The notes beneath the pieces are model-generated. The model was not told the origin of the DNA and did no database searches. It worked only from the letters and a program-made list of their open reading frames with translations. Positions 56,347 to 63,896 of a stretch of 64,000 nucleotides of DNA are shown here, piece by piece. The DNA is from a virus. The stretch lies in the IMG/VR virus record IMGVR_UViG_3300032770_000013, positions 1-64,000 of that record. One strand, written 5' to 3'. The translations under genes and the position numbers were made by a program. Within the stretch, counting starts at the first letter, position 1. Each line of letters starts with the position of its first letter.

Positions 56347-57147
56347 TCATCCCTGAACCGTGACGGCAAGCGGTTTGCCGTTCATCCTAGCCTGCATACG
56401 GACAGTCTGCGGCGGAGCCAGATCCGTCGTTACCAATAGTCGCAATGATTCTCTCAATCGCGGGTCTGACGGATAGCGGTCGCCAAGCTCGGATGCTGAT
56501 ATTGGCGAATTTTGATCCCACAAATACGAATCGGGCGGATTGCTTACGCACCACCTCCACCATGCGATTCCGCGCTCGCCATGAAGCGGCCGGCGCCCGC
56601 GGTGCTCATGACTGGTCTGGGCGAGAAACATTGTTCCGGCCGGGCCGTAAATCGTCCGCATAACACCGTCCGGTCCGATAATATCGTGCGGTCCCTGCTC
56701 ATCATTAAGCACGTCCGTCAGATAGACGAACATGGCGAGGAAGCCTGCCGGATCGTCCGCATCGCGGTGAAATTCCTGAATGTCAGGTCGCGTCGGACCC
56801 TGCGCTGGTCGTGTGTAAAAACTGTTCGCCGAGTAAGACAGTGCCGGATCGCGGCCGAGATAGCCGCTTACAAAGTCAGTCAACGCCATTGCCTTCTCGA
56901 GAATGACCGGCGTTAGGATGGCATCACGAAGCGAAATGCAGATTGCGCTATCGTTTGGCACGGTATCTCGTGAGACTGGGTCGAGAATGCCGCTGTTCTT
57001 CTGTGCTGCTACTCGGATGTGAGAGCCGGGGAATACCGGACGGGAAAGGAGATAGCCGAGCACTTCATTGCGCTCGGCATCGGTCAGCGGCGGCAGCATT
57101 ACGTATGCCGTAGCGCGGAGGCTTTGGTCGATAGCTGCGTAGTCCAT
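56347..57147 (-). CDS. PhyH-like 2-oxoglutarate/Fe(II) dioxygenase
   Basis: This 266-residue protein has a candidate metal-binding HxD in DIQEFHRDADDPAGFLAMFV (about residues 125-127) and a distal His/Arg in TSHEHRGRRPLHGERGI (about 182-187), the facial-triad order of phytanoyl-CoA dioxygenase-like enzymes. Such enzymes hydroxylate small molecules, proteins or bases. With nearby glycosyltransferase-like and methyltransferase genes, a modification pathway acting on phage DNA or a host glycan is conceivable, but no substrate can be read from the sequence. Confidence 0.65.
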   Translation of the reverse strand: MDYAAIDQSLRATAYVMLPPLTDAERNEVLGYLLSRPVFPGSHIRVAAQKNSGILDPVSRDTVPNDSAICISLRDAILTPVILEKAMALTDFVSGYLGRDPALSYSANSFYTRPAQGPTRPDIQEFHRDADDPAGFLAMFVYLTDVLNDEQGPHDIIGPDGVMRTIYGPAGTMFLAQTSHEHRGRRPLHGERGIAWWRWCVSNPPDSYLWDQNSPISASELGDRYPSDPRLRESLRLLVTTDLAPPQTVRMQARMNGKPLAVTVQG

Positions 57148-57153
57148 TTTGAT

Positions 57154-58131
57154 TTACCCAAGCGACCGAAAGCCAGCGGCCCGACGCAAACCGCCGACAC
57201 CATCAGATTCAAGTTTTTGCTGACGCATTTGCCCGAGACGCTCAAATACCACGTCTTCGTCCTGACCAAAACATTTGATGGCAATAATCACTTCACGTAG
57301 ATGAGCTACGCTGTAGTCTTCAGTAAGTCGGACCCACCGTTCAAGTGTTATTTTGTCCAACGACGGCTCTTTGGCTTGGAAGTAAACGCGACGCGCATTC
57401 GCTGAAGGCATTCCAACGTGCATAATGGTATCAAAGCGCGATGGCCGATCTACGAAACGACGATCAAGGTATTCTGGATAGTTCGTTGTAGCCAAATGAA
57501 CGACATTTGAAATCTGCGTTTCACCGTCAAGTAAAGCCAAATACCCATGATCGCCGTACTGCTGCACGAGTGCATCCAAATCTTCCATGATTGTAATCAT
57601 GGGACGATCTGGTTCGATTCGCCTCAGCAAACTGATGCAATCTGTCGCGAGAGTAGGCTTCTCAATGAACACCACAACACCACGATGTAACCGCACTAAC
57701 TCCTGCGTCATCTGCCAAATTGCACTGGTTTTACCACTGCCGGGCGGCCCCCACATCAACAGCCCGCGCTTGAATGTAAAGCCGCGCTCAGAAAAATTAT
57801 TCCGCAGCGTCCAGAATTTCTTAAATTCTGCCATTAGCTTCTCAACCGCGCCATCAGGCAATGCGAGCAAACTATCAATTTGAATTGGCATTTTTTCTAA
57901 ATAAGGACCACGATTAGACAATTGCGGACGATAAGCGCCAGGCGGCAATTCATTCACAACTTCCGATACTGGGAAAAAAGCATCACCAGATTGCGCCCAA
58001 CAACGAGCACTAGCTGCAATCTGCGCCCAATTGCTATCTGGTGGCCCTTGTGCTTCTACGGCAGCGGTCGGATTGCCATAAGCAGCCCGCTCGCGAAGAA
58101 GAGAGCCAACCAATTCGTTAAAGTCGTTCAT
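57154..58131 (-). CDS. AAA+ ATPase
   Basis: This 325-residue protein has Walker A in GLLMWGPPGSGKTSAIWQM, Walker B in PMITIMEDLDALVQQYG, a sensor-type ATTNYPEYLDRRFVDRPSRF and a C-terminal helical lid. The architecture resembles the BCS1/FtsH-type AAA clade. The start at 58131 overlaps the methyltransferase stop as ATGA, which decides against an extension to 58143. It could remodel a protein partner in this operon. Confidence 0.8.
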   Translation of the reverse strand: MNDFNELVGSLLRERAAYGNPTAAVEAQGPPDSNWAQIAASARCWAQSGDAFFPVSEVVNELPPGAYRPQLSNRGPYLEKMPIQIDSLLALPDGAVEKLMAEFKKFWTLRNNFSERGFTFKRGLLMWGPPGSGKTSAIWQMTQELVRLHRGVVVFIEKPTLATDCISLLRRIEPDRPMITIMEDLDALVQQYGDHGYLALLDGETQISNVVHLATTNYPEYLDRRFVDRPSRFDTIMHVGMPSANARRVYFQAKEPSLDKITLERWVRLTEDYSVAHLREVIIAIKCFGQDEDVVFERLGQMRQQKLESDGVGGLRRAAGFRSLG

Positions 58132-58718
58132 TTCTGGAACCACCCAATTCCAAGCCTCTCCCCAATCACAGCCACATCTAGCCCATGCGCCCGCAGATCG
58201 GCAATGAAATGCCGGACCTCGTATTCCGGCGCGAATGCATCATGAAACGCCACAACCCCGCCGGACCGGACCAGCGGGGAATACCGCAGGTAATCGCTAC
58301 ACGCTTCCCGATAGCCATGATCGCCGTCGATGAACAGCATATCAAACGGCGCTTGCTGCCGCGCCTTCTCCAGCGTCTCCAGATCCCGGCTGTCCCCATG
58401 AATTATTGCGTGCGGGCCTGGTACGCTGCTTAGAAACGTCCCGATATTGTTTTCGTCCCGCTCGATCGTCCATGCCTGATCGAACATGAGCTCGAAGCAG
58501 CAATGAATGGCGCCGGCCGAGCCAAGGCCGATCTGCAAGCACTTGCCGTTGATGCCGAGCTCTTGGAGCACCTTGGCGAACGCCATGAACTCGCTGCGCT
58601 CCTGCTGAATTGCCGGGAGATAAGGCGTGTTGCTCTCGTAATCATTGTGCCATCCGGAATGTGGCGCGAATCGACCGTCGTAGGCAACGGCATCGAAGTC
58701 TTGCGGTTGGCAACTCAT
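58128..58718 (-). CDS. SAM-dependent methyltransferase
   Basis: This 196-residue protein has LQIGLGSAGAIHCCFELMFD (motif I region), AWTIERDENNIGTFLSS (motif II), HAIIHGDSRDLETLEKA, FDMLFIDGDHGYREACSDYL (motif IV-like) and SGGVVAFHDAFAPEYEVRHF. This is the pattern of class I methyltransferases of the Methyltransf_24 type. The FIDGDH motif is diagnostic for that group. Substrate unknown. ATGA overlap at both ends. Confidence 0.75.
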   Translation of the reverse strand: MSCQPQDFDAVAYDGRFAPHSGWHNDYESNTPYLPAIQQERSEFMAFAKVLQELGINGKCLQIGLGSAGAIHCCFELMFDQAWTIERDENNIGTFLSSVPGPHAIIHGDSRDLETLEKARQQAPFDMLFIDGDHGYREACSDYLRYSPLVRSGGVVAFHDAFAPEYEVRHFIADLRAHGLDVAVIGERLGIGWFQK

Positions 58719-58813
58719 CGGACGAAATGCACCACGATTATCTCGACTTGCAGCACGACAATAGCAGCAATGAGGCAGAGGATGGCGAGAACTATTTTAT
58801 GGTGGGCGGACAT
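58715..58813 (-). CDS. 32-residue single-membrane-span protein
   Basis: SAHHKIVLAILCLIAAIVVL, then VEIIVVHFVR, is almost entirely one transmembrane helix with a short N-terminus. The start overlaps the upstream stop as TGATG and the stop overlaps the methyltransferase ATG as ATGA, so the reading frame fits the operon exactly. Function unknown. Confidence 0.55.
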   Translation of the reverse strand: MSAHHKIVLAILCLIAAIVVLQVEIIVVHFVR

Positions 58814-59019
58814 CAATCGTTCTCAAGAAACATAGGATGCGCCGCGATCGATTCAGTGTAATGACTTCCGTCAGGTCGAACGCAGTCATACCACGGCTGA
58901 GGTGCTTTGCATGTTGGCTGTATATCGCAATACTGCTTGCCGTGATCGACTTCGCAGTGTGGCGGATCGGGCGCCAGACAGCTTAGTGTCGTTGCGAGAA
59001 CTAAGGTGCATACGTCCAT
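58813..59019 (-). CDS. small cysteine-rich, probably exported or membrane-anchored protein
   Basis: This 68-residue protein, DVCTLVLATTLSCLAPDPPH, has a hydrophobic N-terminus, followed by a Cys-containing part (CEVDHGKQYCDIQPTCK, WYDCVRP). The even number of later cysteines suggests disulphides. The start at 59019 follows the upstream stop by 2 nt, with GGGA in front. No family recognised. Confidence 0.5.
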   Translation of the reverse strand: MDVCTLVLATTLSCLAPDPPHCEVDHGKQYCDIQPTCKAPQPWYDCVRPDGSHYTESIAAHPMFLEND

Positions 59020-59021
59020 GA

Positions 59022-59216
59022 TTATTCCCACTCCTCGCAACCAGCACGCCACTCAGCGTCGGCCGCTAGAGCCATCCGCTGTTCAGGCGTGAATGTATGC
59101 CACATCTCACGGGCACGAGCACCAACGTGATTGCGCCAGTCGTGAACGCGCCCCGCATCGGCCCATTGCGGATCGTCCACGTCAGATTGCTTTGAAGAAT
59201 TGCGATAGATGCTCAC
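59022..59216 (-). CDS. hypothetical protein
   Basis: This 64-residue protein, DPQWADAGRVHDWRNHVGAR, then MWHTFTPEQRMALAADAEWR, is helical. ATGA overlap with the upstream gene. No family recognised. Confidence 0.55.
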   Translation of the reverse strand: MSIYRNSSKQSDVDDPQWADAGRVHDWRNHVGARAREMWHTFTPEQRMALAADAEWRAGCEEWE

Positions 59217-59782
59217 GGCCGCCCCTGAAACGATTCGATGAACCGCCGCACATGCGGATTCTTACTCTGCGCCATCTCTTCCGCCGAGTTAAAAGTCTCA
59301 CCCCCGGCAGTATGGATCGGCCATACATCGCCGTGATGTGCAGTGGCTTGAGCAGCAGCGTTTACCTTGTCGGCCGCGTCCAATATCTCGCTGGCCTTGT
59401 TGGCAAAGATCGAAGAGATCGGCATGATTGTCATTCCCCCCATTGTGTAGTCGAAGCAAACCGCTTTCCGACCATCGATCGTGCAGACCGCGGCTTCTTG
59501 CCCTGGCATGCCGACGACAAAGTCGACCTCGTAGCCATTCTCTTCCATGAGCACCTTGGCGATCGCCATCCGCTTCTTGAGCACGGGATGACTCTCAACT
59601 GTTCGTTCCCATGTCTCGCGGATGTTATTGAGCCATGCGAGCCCCAGCGCAGACTGCATCGCGTGATTGCGCTCAAACCGAAAGCTAGCATCGGTATCGG
59701 CGCCGAACTCTTCCTCGACCAGCGAGGCGGCGTATTCAATGATCTTCTTGGCGACGTCGCGGTAATCAATGGCCATCGCCAA
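59213..59782 (-). CDS. hypothetical protein
   Basis: This 189-residue protein, IDYRDVAKKIIEYAASLVEE, then a helical region, YEVDFVVGMPGQEAAVCTID, and a C-terminal NPHVRRFIESFQGRP, has no recognised family. GAGG 7 nt upstream supports the start at 59782. Confidence 0.55.
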   Translation of the reverse strand: MAMAIDYRDVAKKIIEYAASLVEEEFGADTDASFRFERNHAMQSALGLAWLNNIRETWERTVESHPVLKKRMAIAKVLMEENGYEVDFVVGMPGQEAAVCTIDGRKAVCFDYTMGGMTIMPISSIFANKASEILDAADKVNAAAQATAHHGDVWPIHTAGGETFNSAEEMAQSKNPHVRRFIESFQGRP

Positions 59783-59805
59783 TCCTCGTTCTCTGCTAGA
59801 GGGTT

Positions 59806-60048
59806 CTAATAGCCGAACTCAGCTATCTCGTGAACCGTAACACCTTCCGTTGCTGCGGCATGACGTTTAGCCGCCTCGCGATCGTATCTGCCAGCTTCGT
59901 CAATCAACTCGGTATAGCCGCTCCATCCTGGCCGATAAAATAGACCGCGTTTGCGAATCACAACGCCGAGAGAAGATGGGGCGATATATGGATCGTCATG
60001 TTTAATCATCGTCGTTTCTAATTTGAGTTCCACCAGCGGGCCACTCAT
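59806..60048 (-). CDS. hypothetical protein
   Basis: This 80-residue protein, SGPLVELKLETTMIKHDDPY with GLFYRPGWSGYTELIDEAGR and YDREAAKRHAAATEGVTVHE, is alpha-beta in appearance. AAGGAG 6 nt upstream strongly supports the start at 60048, which lies inside another small frame. Confidence 0.6.
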   Translation of the reverse strand: MSGPLVELKLETTMIKHDDPYIAPSSLGVVIRKRGLFYRPGWSGYTELIDEAGRYDREAAKRHAAATEGVTVHEIAEFGY

Positions 60049-60136
60049 AGTCGCTCCTTGCGGCCACCTCGATCTTGATAGCCGCGTATGCCATGTTGAG
60101 AAGGATCCAGACTTTGAGGGCTATGAACCAGTTCAC
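60002..60136 (-). CDS. possible 44-residue membrane protein (GTG start)
   Basis: From GTG, overlapping the upstream stop as GTGA and with GGAG 8 nt before it, the frame reads NWFIALKVWILLNMAYAAIK, a single membrane span, then a hydrophilic tail. Its last 47 nt overlap the next gene in a different frame. The junction pattern matches the rest of the operon. Confidence 0.4.
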   Translation of the reverse strand: MNWFIALKVWILLNMAYAAIKIEVAARSDYEWPAGGTQIRNDDD

Positions 60137-60339
60137 GTCACCAACTCCACGCATTTCTCACAGCATAATCCCCAATAGTTATACGGCTCGGGGATAAACG
60201 CTATTCGCCAGCCATGCCGGGCAATTTCTGCGTTGGCCTCAGCATGCAATACGCTCGGCTTGAATACCAGTTCCGACTTGCATGGTACGCAGACGAAACG
60301 CATTATCGGAGGCTTTTTGGTTTCAGTCACGGCATACAT
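60133..60339 (-). CDS. small zinc-ribbon-like protein
   Basis: This 68-residue protein has FVCVPCKSELVFKPSVLHAE and WGLCCEKCVELVT, two CxxC knuckles spaced as in zinc ribbons. It overlaps the upstream helix-turn-helix gene by 13 nt. No family recognised. Confidence 0.55.
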   Translation of the reverse strand: MYAVTETKKPPIMRFVCVPCKSELVFKPSVLHAEANAEIARHGWRIAFIPEPYNYWGLCCEKCVELVT

Positions 60340-60584
60340 CCCTTTTGTGCTGGCAATACCATTCTATTCCGACGAAGCCGCAGGAACGCATTTAGCATCG
60401 CGCTTACAGAACCCGGAACTTCTCCTGCCTTGTGCCATCGCACTAAAGTTCGCTCAACCACATTGCATCGCAGTCGCAATTCCTGACGCCATGCGAATGG
60501 ACCCCAAATCTCTTGGCTGATCGAAACAGCATCGTCCCACGAATAGCGATGGCCCGCAGGCATTAGGATCGAGTTATTGCGCAT
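60327..60584 (-). CDS. helix-turn-helix-like protein
   Basis: This 85-residue protein, SWDDAVSISQEIWGPFAWRQ, then LRLRCNVVERTLVRWHKAGE and VPGSVSAMLNAFLRLRR, looks like a small helix-turn-helix DNA-binding domain. Overlaps both neighbours slightly. Its target is unknown. Confidence 0.55.
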   Translation of the reverse strand: MRNNSILMPAGHRYSWDDAVSISQEIWGPFAWRQELRLRCNVVERTLVRWHKAGEVPGSVSAMLNAFLRLRRNRMVLPAQKGCMP

Positions 60585-61080
60585 AGCCTTTCTTCTCCAA
60601 CTTCTCCCGCCCGCGGTCCGTCAGCTTAATCCCGAACGCCGCTTCCGATTCAAGCTCTGGACTAGCCGCGCCTGCCCAGATCACGCCATGCACCAGCACG
60701 CCCATTTGAACGCAGCCCTTGGCCGAAAGCTGGTCGTAAACCGACATTGCCTGATTATCCTCTGGCGCTTTCTTCTTGCGCGATAGCACCATGAACCGAG
60801 AGGCATATTTGCCGGTCGTAGCTTCGTGCACCTCGGTCAACGCCGCCATTTCCTCACCGGTCAACGGGTCATCGAACTTGACCAGCGTATCTTGGTTCTC
60901 CGCTCGTTTGGCATTGCGCATGGCTGTGGCAAGCCGATCATGGGCTGCGGTGTAATCCAGATGCGGCCGGACGAACGGATCGGTCTTCCTCGCCGCCAAT
61001 GCGCCTTCAATCGCTTTGATTGCGGCTGTGGCGAATATGATGGTTTCGAGATCGTCGTGGTCGACGGTAACTTTGGTCAT
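60574..61080 (-). CDS. hypothetical protein
   Basis: This 168-residue protein is helical in its N-terminal half (TIIFATAAIKAIEGALAARK), with a C-terminal SVYDQLSAKGCVQMGVLVHG and FGIKLTDRGREKLEKKGYAQ that resembles a winged-helix end. ATGA overlap with the DUF2158-like gene. No family recognised. Confidence 0.55.
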   Translation of the reverse strand: MTKVTVDHDDLETIIFATAAIKAIEGALAARKTDPFVRPHLDYTAAHDRLATAMRNAKRAENQDTLVKFDDPLTGEEMAALTEVHEATTGKYASRFMVLSRKKKAPEDNQAMSVYDQLSAKGCVQMGVLVHGVIWAGAASPELESEAAFGIKLTDRGREKLEKKGYAQ

Positions 61081-61265
61081 GGCTTAATCAACTCCGGCTC
61101 GGCAAAAGCAGCATGCAGCAACTGGCGATCATTAAACCAACAGACATCATAGACCACTAATTGCTGCCGATCGCTGGATATGCGGCGCACCATATCAATC
61201 ACCATTGACGGGCCGCCAGACCGCAGCAGCACGATGTCGCCGACTTGGAATTTTGGTTCACTCAT
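61077..61265 (-). CDS. DUF2158 (YodC-like) protein
   Basis: This 62-residue protein, FQVGDIVLLRSGGPSMVIDM, then VYDVCWFNDRQLLHAAFAEP, matches the DUF2158 pattern: GD-V-L-SGGP-M, C-WF. It is a small beta protein of unknown function common in phages and bacteria. GGAG 8 nt upstream supports the start. Confidence 0.8.
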   Translation of the reverse strand: MSEPKFQVGDIVLLRSGGPSMVIDMVRRISSDRQQLVVYDVCWFNDRQLLHAAFAEPELIKP

Positions 61266-61281
61266 CGTATAATCTCCTATT

Positions 61282-61446
61282 TCACCGCAACAGCGTATTC
61301 CGCAGTTGGTCCTTCGAGAACCCGGGACCGTAAACCAAGTGATGCTGCACGATCGCTTGGCGCACCTCAGAGACTATGAAACCGATTATTATTCCGTAGC
61401 TGAAGAATACTACGGCAGGGGCTTTAAGGGTCGGAGCCTCGGCCAT
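61282..61446 (-). CDS. small membrane protein
   Basis: This 54-residue protein, KAPAVVFFSYGIIIGFIVSE, carries one membrane span near the N-terminus, then VRQAIVQHHLVYGPGFSKDQ. TGATG overlap with the upstream stop. No family recognised. Confidence 0.5.
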   Translation of the reverse strand: MAEAPTLKAPAVVFFSYGIIIGFIVSEVRQAIVQHHLVYGPGFSKDQLRNTLLR

Positions 61447-61685
61447 CACACTTCGACGCCGAGTTCCCGAAGCTCGCGCTTGAGGCGGATAATCTCATCC
61501 TCCATGATTCCCTTCATGACACCAACTGGATCGCGGAGAAGATGACCGAGATATTCACCTGTTCTTTCCTCGCCACGTCGCAGACACATATTTTCCCATG
61601 CCGACTTCGGCAGTGCCAAATATGTTTCCACTCGCTCAATCCGACTTCGGAGAGTCGCAGCAGTCGCAATATCTGCGTATTTCAT
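61446..61685 (-). CDS. small coiled-coil-like protein
   Basis: This 79-residue protein, KYADIATAATLRSRIERVET, ends in EDEIIRLKRELRELGVEV, a heptad-like helix. The start at 61685 has GAGGA 7 nt upstream; an upstream TGATG junction at 61727 is an alternative that would add 14 residues. Function unknown. Confidence 0.55.
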   Translation of the reverse strand: MKYADIATAATLRSRIERVETYLALPKSAWENMCLRRGEERTGEYLGHLLRDPVGVMKGIMEDEIIRLKRELRELGVEV

Positions 61686-61726
61686 TTGAATGTTCCTCTT
61701 GATTGTGCCGTAGCCGATTCCGCACA

Positions 61727-61945
61727 TCACTTCGCCTCCGCTCTCATCCACCTCGCCTGCGAGGGGCAGCTTTTATCCATCGTCAACACCGCTCCAACCG
61801 GACCAGGCTTAACGCCGATGTAGCCCTCGCCTACTCTTGTCAGGAGAGCGCAGGGATTCGTTTCCGCCGGCCAGAGCCACCATCCAACCGTTGCGGCTAG
61901 AATGCTGCCGAGGATTATGGCGCGGGCGTAGTTGATGAGGGTCAT
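61727..61945 (-). CDS. small membrane-anchored protein
   Basis: This 72-residue protein, LINYARAIILGSILAATVGW with WLWPAETNPCALLTRVGEGY, has one N-terminal membrane span and a short soluble tail with two Cys. Its position and size resemble spanin-like or i-spanin proteins, but no coiled coil is seen. ATGA overlap upstream. Confidence 0.5.
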   Translation of the reverse strand: MTLINYARAIILGSILAATVGWWLWPAETNPCALLTRVGEGYIGVKPGPVGAVLTMDKSCPSQARWMRAEAK

Positions 61946-62328
61946 TCATCGCCCCACAACTCGATCTGCTCCTTCTTCCATTCTTCAAGTGCAGCCAAGT
62001 TACTCTCGGTTCCCAAATAGATTTTGCTCCAAGGGACGATCACCTCTTGATTCATCTCAGGAGAGGAAATCGAAATACCTTCCTCACACACGCTCATATC
62101 GAGGCCGAATGGTTCCTTAAAGAACACCTCAATCACTTCTGTAGCAATCTTGCGAACGGCACGCTCGAGCACTTCCGGCTTTAGATCGATGCTAATCTCA
62201 AATGAATTACCGTCCTTTTCGATATTCACTGAGATGCCTTTTTCCAAGTCGTCCGGCCAATCTCCCCATTCCCAATTGGAAAGATTGACGCGGACCTTCT
62301 TCTTTCGCTTCGTCGCTCGTTTTGCCAT
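61942..62328 (-). CDS. hypothetical acidic protein
   Basis: This 128-residue protein has a basic start (AKRATKRKKKVRVNLSNWEW), then a beta-alpha body (GISVNIEKDGNSFEISIDLK, ISSPEMNQEVIVPWSKIYLG) and an acidic end. No family recognised. It begins one base before the upstream stop ends (TGATG). Confidence 0.55.
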   Translation of the reverse strand: MAKRATKRKKKVRVNLSNWEWGDWPDDLEKGISVNIEKDGNSFEISIDLKPEVLERAVRKIATEVIEVFFKEPFGLDMSVCEEGISISSPEMNQEVIVPWSKIYLGTESNLAALEEWKKEQIELWGDE

Positions 62329-62561
62329 CAGATTATCTCTTTCAGCCCATGCTGATTTTCGAGTATCTTGTTCTTGGCGCGTAATTGCTCGATCTCATCA
62401 GCAGCTTCCAGCATATCGCGCCGAGCGGTTTGTTCATCCATGATTGCGATTGCCGTTCCCGTCATGATCGAACCGCGCGCTATGCTGCCATCGGGCAAGA
62501 TTGATCCCAATGTCATCATTGGGTGGCGAAGCCGCTCGACTAAATCGCGGTGGTCGGTCAT
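62328..62561 (-). CDS. hypothetical helical protein
   Basis: This 77-residue protein, TDHRDLVERLRHPMMTLGSI, then ARRDMLEAADEIEQLRAKNK, ends in a coiled coil; this layout is frequent in small phage and rhizobial proteins. ATGA overlap with the upstream stop sets the start. Confidence 0.6.
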   Translation of the reverse strand: MTDHRDLVERLRHPMMTLGSILPDGSIARGSIMTGTAIAIMDEQTARRDMLEAADEIEQLRAKNKILENQHGLKEII

Positions 62562-62728
62562 GGCAACCAATAAACTGTTGAGGATTCACCATACGGTGCC
62601 CAATAGCTTTTGAAACGGACATGCTGCCGCCAAACCCATCGCCTTTGGCCATTGCGCTTGTTAAACTCATGGACCGAAAGATAGGCTTTAACCGGGAACC
62701 AAGCCCACCAAAGCTCTCCGTCTTTCAT
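62558..62728 (-). CDS. small Trp-rich hypothetical protein
   Basis: This 56-residue protein, KDGELWWAWFPVKAYLSVHE, then RRWVWRQHVRFKSYWAPYGE, has seven Trp residues. ATGA overlaps at both ends fit the operon. No family recognised. Confidence 0.55.
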   Translation of the reverse strand: MKDGELWWAWFPVKAYLSVHEFNKRNGQRRWVWRQHVRFKSYWAPYGESSTVYWLP

Positions 62729-62883
62729 TTCCGCTTCTCCACCACATCATCAGCAAATCGCAGGTCGGCAATCGCTTCGGCAATGAGCGTCCCGATTTCA
62801 TCCTGCGACAATGAACTAAGTTCTTTGCCTTCAGCTTGGATGCGAGCCAGAACGCAGGCCATGACCATGTTGCGGTCGATCAT
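62725..62883 (-). CDS. small helical hypothetical protein
   Basis: This 52-residue protein, DRNMVMACVLARIQAEGKEL, then SQDEIGTLIAEAIADLRFAD, is helical. GGAG lies about 8 nt before the ATG and its stop overlaps the next ATG as ATGA. No family recognised. Confidence 0.55.
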   Translation of the reverse strand: MIDRNMVMACVLARIQAEGKELSSLSQDEIGTLIAEAIADLRFADDVVEKRK

Positions 62884-62908
62884 TTCCGCTTCTCCGCTTG
62901 CCGATTAG

Positions 62909-63040
62909 CTATTGGCCCAAATCTTTAATGGTATTCGGGACAATCCAAAAGCATTCTGAACCTTTTGAGCCGTTGCCATAATAAACGGCCCATCCCCAAG
63001 TAGTTCGCTTGAAGCGTATCCGCACGCATTGCATTTTCAT
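62909..63040 (-). CDS. small hypothetical protein
   Basis: This 43-residue protein, KMQCVRIRFKRTTWGWAVYY with GSECFWIVPNTIKDLG, is likely a small beta hairpin protein. The start at 63040 is chosen because it overlaps the upstream stop as ATGA. Confidence 0.5.
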   Translation of the reverse strand: MKMQCVRIRFKRTTWGWAVYYGNGSKGSECFWIVPNTIKDLGQ

Positions 63041-63453
63041 GACTTCTTCTCCGCTTGCCGGCGATACCAAGTACGGCGCGACATCCCGAGCTTCTTCCAC
63101 GGTTCCTGCGCCGCTAAGGTTTTCGACCTGTCCTCGAGGCGAGGGCGCTTAAATGGTCGTGGCTTATGATCGAGGGTTCCCGTCTTTCCGGTCACGCGCG
63201 GCCGAGGATTTTTGACCGCAACGTTGTCACCCACAACCTTGTCAGCACCGTCCGCCCGGCGCGAGCCTACTGGGACTTCGACAACCCGCGGCATCCGAGA
63301 CCTCGCCGATGCCGCCAAGTCTCCATCCGTTCGCTTGGGATTGGTCCTCGTCTCAAACTTAGGGCACGGCCCTAACCGATGCCGTTCACCACAAGTCCTG
63401 CATTTCGGCAAATCCATGACACCGGATTGGCACAGAATTGGCACCGCAGTCAA
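63037..63453 (-). CDS. hypothetical basic protein with zinc knuckle
   Basis: This 138-residue protein has CRTCGERHRLGPC near residue 18, a zinc-knuckle-like motif, then a long basic disordered part and a C-terminal EPWKKLGMSRRTWYRRQAEK, which resembles a helix-turn-helix segment. It overlaps the terminase-like gene as ATGA. Role unknown. Confidence 0.55.
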   Translation of the reverse strand: MTAVPILCQSGVMDLPKCRTCGERHRLGPCPKFETRTNPKRTDGDLAASARSRMPRVVEVPVGSRRADGADKVVGDNVAVKNPRPRVTGKTGTLDHKPRPFKRPRLEDRSKTLAAQEPWKKLGMSRRTWYRRQAEKKS

Positions 63454-63896
63454 GAGCCATCTTCCGGTTTCCTGTTCGCAACTCCCTGCGGCCCAGATAA
63501 CTGCGCCATGTCCTCGAATAAGCCGAGTTCCCGCATTTCCTCGAGGATCTCAGCCCGCAATTGATCCCGATCCTTGCCGTTGAGCGGATTGTCTTTGTCG
63601 CCTGAGACTTTGAGCGCCGAAAGCTTCGGATAATAATAGGGCGCAACCTTATCGGCTAAGGCCGCCGCATCTTTGACATACCCGTCGACCGTTTCATCAT
63701 CGATCCCATTCCGCAGGCAAATCATAGCCTTGCGCCTGAAATGCCACATCGCCTCCTTCATGATCGAGAGGCAATCGAGATTGGGCGTATCATCAGCCGC
63801 ATAGGAAAGAGCGGCCATCGCGCCGCCTGGACTATCGCGCAGTCTGGCTTCGCGGGCGAGCGTCCGTTTGTTCTTTGAGCCCTTTGGACGAGCCAT
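63450..63896 (-). CDS. terminase small subunit-like protein
   Basis: This 148-residue protein starts ARPKGSKNKRTLAREARLRD, a common beginning of small terminases and related DNA-binding proteins. It continues with helical ADKVAPYYYPKLSALKVSGD and an acidic C-terminus. Small terminases bind the packaging site and pass DNA to the large subunit, which would lie outside this window. The ATG directly follows the upstream TAA. Confidence 0.6.
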   Translation of the reverse strand: MARPKGSKNKRTLAREARLRDSPGGAMAALSYAADDTPNLDCLSIMKEAMWHFRRKAMICLRNGIDDETVDGYVKDAAALADKVAPYYYPKLSALKVSGDKDNPLNGKDRDQLRAEILEEMRELGLFEDMAQLSGPQGVANRKPEDGS

